Positions 7,950 through 12,042 of a DNA stretch of 12,042 nt are shown piece by piece. A program made the position numbers and the translations under genes. The DNA is taken from NCBI GenBank assembly GCA_031282385.1, contig JAITDV010000589.1, positions 1 to 12,042 on the forward strand, given 5' to 3'. The stretch is from Planctomycetaceae bacterium (lineage in GTDB: Bacteria > Planctomycetota > Planctomycetia > Pirellulales > Thermoguttaceae). How positions within the stretch are numbered: the stretch's first letter is position 1; each line of letters opens with the position of its first letter. Below the pieces are notes generated by a model that was not told the origin of the DNA, searched no databases, and saw nothing but the letters and a program-made list of their open reading frames with translations.

Positions 7950-8160
7950 TGTAGGGAACTTCTAAAAACATTCGCATGCTGTGTAATTTCGACTTAATAC
8001 ATTACGTATTTTTGATGGAATTATCAAAATTTTCAGGATAGACAAGTTTAGGCAATAAATTTATTTTATCCACGAATTGACATGAAATTGCACAAATTTT
8101 TTAATTCGTGATCTTTCGTGAAAATTCGCAGACAAAATGAGTTTTTAGAAGTTCCCTGTA
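7950..8160. mobile_element. MITE-like element with 16-bp terminal inverted repeats and TGTA direct repeats
   Basis: GGGAACTTCTAAAAAC (7954-7969) and its reverse complement GTTTTTAGAAGTTCCC (8141-8156) bound a 203-bp non-coding segment. It is flanked on both sides by TGTA (7950-7953 and 8157-8160), a possible 4-bp target duplication. The interior is AT-rich and has weak inverted words (CCACGAATT/AATTCGTG). The 20 bases before it (7930-7949, AAACAGTCCACACTTTAACT) resemble the first part of module P, and the element may have cut that copy. Confidence 0.75.
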
Positions 8161-8500
8161 TCTATTCGGTGTATTTTTTTATCGGCAACAATTCTATTAC
8201 CTAATCCCGATAAATTCACGCGGGACAACATCGTTTTCCGAACGGTTCTAATATTCAATTCCTTATTTGTCAAATTATCATTAGCAGCCCAAAAATCCCA
8301 CCTAATTTGTCCTTATTCCCTTATGTTTTGCTTGATATTGTCTTAAATTCACCATTGAAAAAATAAGAGTATAAGGGCGTGTTGAGTGTATCCTGCTTGC
8401 TACTAATGGGAATTAGATAAATAAGGGTTGTTTACTTTAATATCGTGTGTTGTTTTTATTATTTGTGGGTTGCAGATACTCCGCGACTGACTAGTTACAA
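8161..8500 (-). repeat. Dispersed repeat R, copy 2 (inverted)
   Basis: Read on the minus strand from 8500 down, it gives TTGTAACTAGTCAGTCGCGG, then AGTAAACAACCCTTATTT (8436-8419), AAAACATAAGGG, TTTGACAAATAAGG and GAACCGTTCGGAA (8248-8236), in the same order as copies 1 and 3. This is the most continuous copy, about 340 bp. It faces copy 1 across the LRR gene. No coding frame is seen. Confidence 0.75.
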
Positions 8501-8586
8501 TTAATTAACTCAAAACGCTAATTCCACTGCAATATTATCTATCATTTATTTTCTTTTGGATTTGTTGTGTAGTTGGATGAGTTTAC

Positions 8587-8614
8587 TTGACGGTTATGTT
8601 GTGATGTTTATAAT
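8587..8614 (+). promoter_or_regulatory. Sigma-70 promoter of the MoxR gene
   Basis: TTGACG (8587-8592), a 16-bp spacer and a perfect TATAAT (8609-8614) form the best promoter in the window. The predicted start is near 8621, giving a leader of about 124 nt that is G/T-rich. Nothing else is evident between 8501 and 8744. Confidence 0.65.
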
Positions 8615-8744
8615 TTGCCGTGAAATGTGTGTGATTTGATGGATTGGATTTATTGTTTCACGGATGTTTTTTGAATAATATTTTGGGGTGATTTGATGAA
8701 GAGAATCTGTTTTTGCCCTTAAACCATTCTACAAAAATGAAAAA

Positions 8745-9776
8745 ATGACAACACAGAATTTACTCACACTTGAAGAGATTAAACCGATTTCTAATAAAAT
8801 TCGTTTATTGCTTGAAGAGCTTGACAAGATGTTTCTTGGTCGTTCTGATTTACACCGAATGGTGGTGATTGGGATTTTGAGTCGTGGTCATATTTTACTT
8901 GAGGGAGTTCCGGGAGTTGGTAAAACGGCATTGATCAAGGGGCTTGGCAATTTGTTTGGGCTTATGTTTGATCGTGTTCAATTTACGCCTGATTTAATGC
9001 CGTGTGATATTTCCGGTACAAATATATTACAAGATAGCGGCAATGGTAAACGCGAAATGGTATTTCAACCGGGTCCGATTTTTACCAATATTCTTTTAGC
9101 GGATGAGATAAATCGTGCTTCCCCGAAGACGCAATCGGCGTTGTTGGAGGCGATGCAAGAGGGTTCGGTAACGCTTTTGGGTGAGACGCGAAAATTACCG
9201 CAACCGTTTTTTGTGTTAGCGTCTCAAAATCCAATAGAGCTTGAGGGTACGTATCCTTTGCCTGAAGCGCAACTTGACAGATTTATGTTTAAGTTGACAG
9301 TTGGTATGCCTTCGTCGGAGGTGTTGCAAGATATAATTGTGAATCGGCGTCATGGAGTTCCGCCTGAGCCTGAGACGGTATTTGATGCGGAGATGCTTCG
9401 GGCGTTGTTTGCGGCGCAGGAGCGCATTTTTTTACCGATGGCGGTTGCGGCTTATATTGCGAGGTTGGTTGCGGCGACTCATCCGGCGGGAGCGGAAACA
9501 CCGTCGATTGTGCGGGATTATGTAACTTTTGGTGCGTCGCCGCGTGCCGCAATTGCGATTGCAGAAGCTGCAAGAAGTGCCGCGTTAATAAATGGTCGCC
9601 CGTCGGTAGGTTTTGAGGATGTACGTTCTGTTATTGCAGCGGTTTTGAATCATAGGTTATTGGTTGGTTATAAGGCAAGAATGGACAAAGTTGATGTTCA
9701 AAAAATTATAAAGGGAATTATTGATACAATAAAAGAAGTAGGATTAGAATTGCCCAAAGATATAAAAGTAGGATAA
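8745..9776 (+). CDS. MoxR family AAA+ ATPase
   Basis: This 343-residue cytoplasmic ATPase has the usual length and motifs of the family: Walker A GVPGVGKT (54-61), Walker B ILLADEI with D120/E121, sensor 1 in ASQNP (N162), arginine finger in LDRF (R179) and sensor 2 GASPRA (R267), followed by the helical lid. MoxR ATPases act as chaperones in maturation of protein complexes, classically with VWA-domain partners and DUF58 proteins. Here no DUF58 or cytoplasmic VWA gene is adjacent; the window's VWA protein is exported and 3 kb upstream. An earlier ATG at 8737 reads M-K-K-stop, and its TGA overlaps this start as ATGA. No Shine-Dalgarno site is visible. The TAA stop lies inside the TAACTATTCAG word that opens repeat R copy 3, so the last residues may have been set by that insertion. 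Confidence 0.95.
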   Translation: MTTQNLLTLEEIKPISNKIRLLLEELDKMFLGRSDLHRMVVIGILSRGHILLEGVPGVGKTALIKGLGNLFGLMFDRVQFTPDLMPCDISGTNILQDSGNGKREMVFQPGPIFTNILLADEINRASPKTQSALLEAMQEGSVTLLGETRKLPQPFFVLASQNPIELEGTYPLPEAQLDRFMFKLTVGMPSSEVLQDIIVNRRHGVPPEPETVFDAEMLRALFAAQERIFLPMAVAAYIARLVAATHPAGAETPSIVRDYVTFGASPRAAIAIAEAARSAALINGRPSVGFEDVRSVIAAVLNHRLLVGYKARMDKVDVQKIIKGIIDTIKEVGLELPKDIKVG

Positions 9777-10140
9777 CTATTCAGCTGCGGCATTCCTGCA
9801 ATCCCAAAAAACAACACAAAAAATACGATATAAAAGTAAACAACCCTTATTTGTCCAATTTCTCTTAACAGCAGACAACGCCAAAAAAATGCGCCCTTAT
9901 GACTTTATTCTTTCGAAGTTGCTTTTAAGACAAAAAATATACCTGGAACGCGGGCGTCTCGCCTGCCGTAACAAAATAACGTTCCGTAGTTTCATGCAGA
10001 CGGGACGGTTGCGTTCCTAATACCAAACAAAACATAAGGGCATAAGGTCGTGTTGATGAGATTTTGGCTACATAAGGGTAATTTGACAAATAAGAGTTGG
10101 AAAATTAGAGCCGTTCGGAATATTATCTTGTTCCGCGCGA
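9774..10140 (+). repeat. Dispersed repeat R, copy 3
   Basis: The copy opens with TAACTATTCAG, overlapping the MoxR stop codon. It then carries AGTAAACAACCCTTATTT (9835-9852), CAAACAAAACATAAGG (10024-10039), TTTGACAAATAAG and GAGCCGTTCGGAA (10108-10120), in the same order as the other copies. Relative to them it has an extra block at 9944-10019. Module P copy 3 follows directly. No coding frame and no clear MoxR terminator were found. Confidence 0.75.
9944..10019. mobile_element. 76-bp inverted-repeat insertion inside repeat R copy 3
   Basis: The block is more GC-rich than its surroundings and absent from copies 1 and 2. Its ends form an imperfect inverted repeat: GGAACGCGGGCGTCTCGCCTGC (9945-9966) pairs with 9996-10017 at 17 of 22 positions. 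ATACC occurs on both sides (9939-9943 and 10020-10024), consistent with a 5-bp target duplication. Small palindromes containing GGGCGTCTCGCC-like words are common bacterial intergenic repeats; the mobilising enzyme is unknown. Confidence 0.6.
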
Positions 10141-10143
10141 ATT

Positions 10144-10245
10144 CAAACTGTCCACACATTAATTTATTTTACTGTCGCCTGCTTACCTATCGGCAATCAG
10201 GCTTTTACGCTCTTGAGTCCCGCAATTTATAGTATGATCAGTATG
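10144..10245 (+). repeat. Module P copy 3
   Basis: AAACTGT start, stem GCCTGCTT (10177-10184) with AATCAGGC (10195-10202, one mismatch), TTACGC (10205-10210), 17 bp, TATAGT (10228-10233) and CAGTATGAA. It ends directly at the stop codon of the convergent regulator gene. If its promoter works, it would produce RNA antisense to the 3' end of that gene. The mismatch breaks the stem without compensation, as in copy 2. Confidence 0.7.
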
Positions 10246-10247
10246 AA

Positions 10248-11447
10248 TTATGTTTCTTTGATTTTTATATCCGGCAAGTTTAGTTTGTTGTAGAGTGTTT
10301 TTAGGCTTATTCCGAGTTCTTCGGCGGCTTTGACTTTGTTGCCGTCATTTCTTTGCAATGCCGCGGCGATTGCTTGCGCTTCCAATTCTCGTAACGATGA
10401 CGGTAAATTTGTGTTCGATAATTCCGGTTCCGATGAAGTTGCCGGAGTATTAAAAGAAGCTGTCGGTTTGCTTATTGAGGGATCAAATGCAGTTAAATTT
10501 GCCGCTAATCTTGATAAAGAATCTTTTTTTTGTCTTGGAGTTATTGTTTGTATTGTTGCGTTAGAGTCGATTGCGTTTTTACAAACTTCCGGTCTTGCGT
10601 CTGCGTTGCGTTCTTGAATGGTGATATTACCGGTTGTTTCTTGTGAAACGCGTACTTCCAATAAATCAGGAAGCGAATCAATATCAATCGGTAACTTGTC
10701 AGATAACACTAAAGCATGTTCTAACGTGTTGGCTAATTGTCTTATGTTGCCTGGCCAATCGTAATTTTGTAACCGTTCAAATGCACGTTTGGTAAATATG
10801 CCAAAAACATTTTTGCCCCCATCACTCCAATCCAACTTCAACCCCGGTCGAAACCGGCTCGACAACTTCAATATCAACTCCGGCAAATCCTCCAAACGCT
10901 CTCGCAACGACGGCAACTTGATAACAAACGTGTTTATCCGAAACCATAAATCTTCACGAAAATCTCCCGCGTTGACCATCAACTCAAGATTCTTCAACGT
11001 CGCACAAACTACTCGGACGTTGCAATGTGTTGGAGTGTTGTCGCCGATTTTGCGTATTTCGCCGTTCTCCAGAAAACGCAGTAATTTTGCTTGCATTGCT
11101 TTGGGCAATTCGCCTATTTCGTCCAAAAATAACGTCCCGCCGTCCGCAACCTCAAGTAAACCTATCCGATTCGAATCCGCGCCTGTAAAACTGCCCTTGC
11201 GATGACCAAACAACTCACTCTCAATAAGATTCTCCGGCAACGCCCCGCAATTGACTGCAACAAACAACTTGTCCGCACGCAAACTCCGCGTATGGATCGA
11301 CCTCGCAACAAGCTCCTTACCTGTACCCGTTTCTCCAAGTATAACAACCGTAGAATCTGTACGAGCAATACGATCAATAAGACGACGCACACCTTGAATC
11401 GCTTCCGAGTTACCTGTCAGTTCTTCATCTGTAAATAATGATTTCAT
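10248..11447 (-). CDS. PspF/NtrC-like sigma-54-dependent transcriptional activator without sensory domain
   Basis: The protein is 399 residues. The AAA+ domain starts almost at the N-terminus: Walker A GETGTGKE (38-45), sigma-54 contact loop GSFTGA (85-90, Ser in place of the usual Ala), Walker B GGTLFLDEIGEL (103-114), arginine-finger region FREDLWFRIN (163-172) and sensor II WPGNIRQL (231-238). A long Ser/Asn/Thr-rich linker (~266-350) leads to a Fis-type helix-turn-helix (352-391) ending LGISLKTLYNKLNL. There is no receiver, GAF or PAS domain, so control must come from a partner protein, as with PspF/PspA, or from expression level. The family activates RNA polymerase holding sigma-54 at -24/-12 promoters from upstream sites. 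The start ATG follows a weak GGTTGC; module P copy 4 supplies a promoter about 30 nt upstream. It converges on the MoxR gene. Confidence 0.93.
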   Translation of the reverse strand: MKSLFTDEELTGNSEAIQGVRRLIDRIARTDSTVVILGETGTGKELVARSIHTRSLRADKLFVAVNCGALPENLIESELFGHRKGSFTGADSNRIGLLEVADGGTLFLDEIGELPKAMQAKLLRFLENGEIRKIGDNTPTHCNVRVVCATLKNLELMVNAGDFREDLWFRINTFVIKLPSLRERLEDLPELILKLSSRFRPGLKLDWSDGGKNVFGIFTKRAFERLQNYDWPGNIRQLANTLEHALVLSDKLPIDIDSLPDLLEVRVSQETTGNITIQERNADARPEVCKNAIDSNATIQTITPRQKKDSLSRLAANLTAFDPSISKPTASFNTPATSSEPELSNTNLPSSLRELEAQAIAAALQRNDGNKVKAAEELGISLKTLYNKLNLPDIKIKET

Positions 11448-11470
11448 TTATCTAGCAACCAAACACATCA

Positions 11471-11566
11471 TTCATACTGCCCATACCATAAAATTGCATG
11501 ACTCAAAAACGTAAAAAAACAAGTAAGCAGACGCAGTAAACAAATTTTAAATTGGAAACACAGGTT
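11471..11566 (-). repeat. Module P copy 4 (degenerate hairpin)
   Basis: Read on the minus strand: AACCTGTG, GTTTACTGCGTCTGCTTACTTG, a T-run, TTACGT, TTTTGAGTCATGCAATTT, TATGGT and CAGTATGAA. The GTTTACTGC, TTGAGTC, GCAATTT and CAGTATGAA words match copies 1-3, but the right arm of the hairpin is gone. It points into the sigma-54 activator gene, whose ATG lies 24 bp beyond. Confidence 0.65.
11485..11514 (-). promoter_or_regulatory. Putative sigma-70 promoter of the sigma-54 activator gene
   Basis: On the minus strand, TTACGT (11514-11509), an 18-bp spacer and TATGGT (11490-11485). The same arrangement occurs in module P copies 1-3. The predicted start near 11478 leaves a leader of about 30 nt. 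The hexamers are only moderately good. Confidence 0.45.
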
Positions 11567-11573
11567 AAAAATA

Positions 11574-11655
11574 TAACTATTCAGCCGCGAGTGTTTTTTT
11601 ATTGTGAAATGTTTTAAACAATTCACACTTTAACTTTCCTTGTAACTATTCAGTA
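11574..11655 (+). repeat. Two fragments of the repeat R terminus
   Basis: AACTATTCAG occurs at 11575-11584 (followed by CCGCGAG) and 11643-11652. It is the same word that opens repeat R copy 3 at 9775. Between them, AAACAATTCACACTTTAACTT (from 11617) resembles the start of module P. These look like decayed, nested pieces of the two families. Confidence 0.5.
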
Positions 11656-11680
11656 TAGGTTATGAACATTCCTTCCGTTA

Positions 11681-11791
11681 TGGACGAAATATTGGTGAAA
11701 TCAAGTATCAACCATTAACCTTACCAACATTGCAACCCTACGGGACACGTATCTTTTGCCTCATCGCTTGCTACCAACATTTCGTCCCTTG
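11681..11791. repeat. Small inverted-repeat element
   Basis: GGACGAAATATTGGT (11681-11695) pairs with ACCAACATTTCGTCC (11776-11790), with one mismatch. Inside is a second ACCAACATTGCAACCCTACGGGAC word resembling the right arm. There is no coding frame. This resembles a miniature palindromic intergenic repeat; no other copy exists in the window. Confidence 0.55.
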
Positions 11792-11838
11792 TATGTTTAT
11801 ATTGTTGTAATCATTTGTATGTTTTTGTGGTGGTAAAA

Positions 11839-11880
11839 ATTTTTTTCCTTTTGTCGCTTAAGCGGCAAAAGGAAAAAAAT
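11839..11880. terminator. 42-bp palindrome, likely bidirectional intrinsic terminator
   Basis: The two 21-nt arms, centred on GCTT/AAGC, pair throughout, with one G-U wobble (T at 11854). The outer arms are A-runs and T-runs, so either strand gives a GC-containing stem followed by a U-tract. It could stop transcription entering from the right toward the activator gene, or leftward genes of a neighbour beyond the window. Confidence 0.65.
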
Positions 11881-11905
11881 CGGTTATCATTTACTTTAGT
11901 AAACT

Positions 11906-11967
11906 TGCCGTGGGACTACGTTTGCCCCTCGTTCCTTAGAACGTCCATTAGCATGTAGCCCACGGCA
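11906..11967. repeat. REP-like nested hairpin
   Basis: TGCCGTGGG-A-CTAC (11906-11919) pairs with GTAGCCCACGGCA (11955-11967), with one bulged A. The loop holds a second stem, CGTTC-CTTA-GAACG (11930-11943). GC-rich palindromes of this GCCGTGGG/CCCACGGC type look like repetitive extragenic palindromes; only one copy is present in this window. Confidence 0.55.
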
Positions 11968-12042
11968 TGATCTTTGTAACTCGGACAGTTGCAGGCGGCA
12001 AGCCTCACGGTTTGATCGCGAATAGCAAGGATGAGTTTTTTC
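11968..12042. other. Unassigned right edge
   Basis: No feature is supported. An ATG at 12031 begins M-S-F-F, but the window ends at once and no well-placed Shine-Dalgarno site precedes it, so a following gene cannot be claimed. Confidence 0.3.

Noticed and set aside
491..8744. Sigma-54 (-24/-12) promoters before the VWA, LRR or MoxR genes
   Set aside because: No GG and GC pair with the correct 10-bp spacing and TTGC context was found by eye; a matrix scan would be needed to be sure.
701..9776. MoxR and VWA genes as one functional operon
   Set aside because: They are separated by 3.1 kb, an LRR gene and repeats; MoxR has its own promoter and the VWA protein appears exported.
10050..10232. 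60-residue plus-strand frame
   Set aside because: It spans repeat R and module P, which are non-coding in their other copies.
1..12042. CRISPR array
   Set aside because: No short direct repeats with regular unique spacers; the only tandem repeats are in-frame coding tracts.

Overview
This is an AT-rich bacterial chromosomal window with four large genes and unusually repeat-dense intergenic DNA. Protein style suggests a low-GC member of the Planctomycetes or a related PVC lineage. The evidence is a giant exported VWA protein with Gly/Met and Gly/Tyr/Ser low-complexity tracts, a secretin-N-like segment of planctomycete flavour, an LRR lipoprotein, a stand-alone MoxR ATPase and a receiver-less sigma-54 activator. 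This placement is inferred from protein style only; no rRNA or marker gene is present.

Layout. Positions 1-700 are a long leader ending in a promoter-bearing repeat ('module P'). 701-5641 (+) encodes a 1646-residue VWA protein. 5642-6638 is a mosaic: half of a dispersed repeat ('repeat R'), a 221-bp hairpin MITE-like element, a second module P, a broken IS630-type transposase, and the other half of repeat R. 6639-7922 (+) encodes an LRR lipoprotein. 7923-8744 holds a second MITE-like element, an inverted copy of R, and a good sigma-70 promoter. 8745-9776 (+) encodes a MoxR AAA+ ATPase. 9774-10247 is a third R copy carrying a 76-bp insertion, then a third module P. 10248-11447 (-) encodes a PspF/NtrC-like sigma-54 activator with a fourth module P just upstream of it. 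11448-12042 has no recognisable gene but contains several hairpins.

How the parts may work together. The VWA and LRR proteins look exported and surface- or periplasm-associated. MoxR ATPases often act with VWA proteins, but this VWA protein carries an export signal and is not in an operon with the ATPase, so direct partnership is unproven. The sigma-54 activator faces the other three genes, and I found no clean -24/-12 promoter in the window, so its targets are unknown.

The least ordinary feature is the intergenic architecture. Four copies of module P carry the same -35/-10-like pair, and two of them lie directly upstream of genes in the correct orientation. Three R copies include a facing pair that brackets the LRR gene. 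At least three different miniature inverted-repeat elements have inserted into this repeat background.
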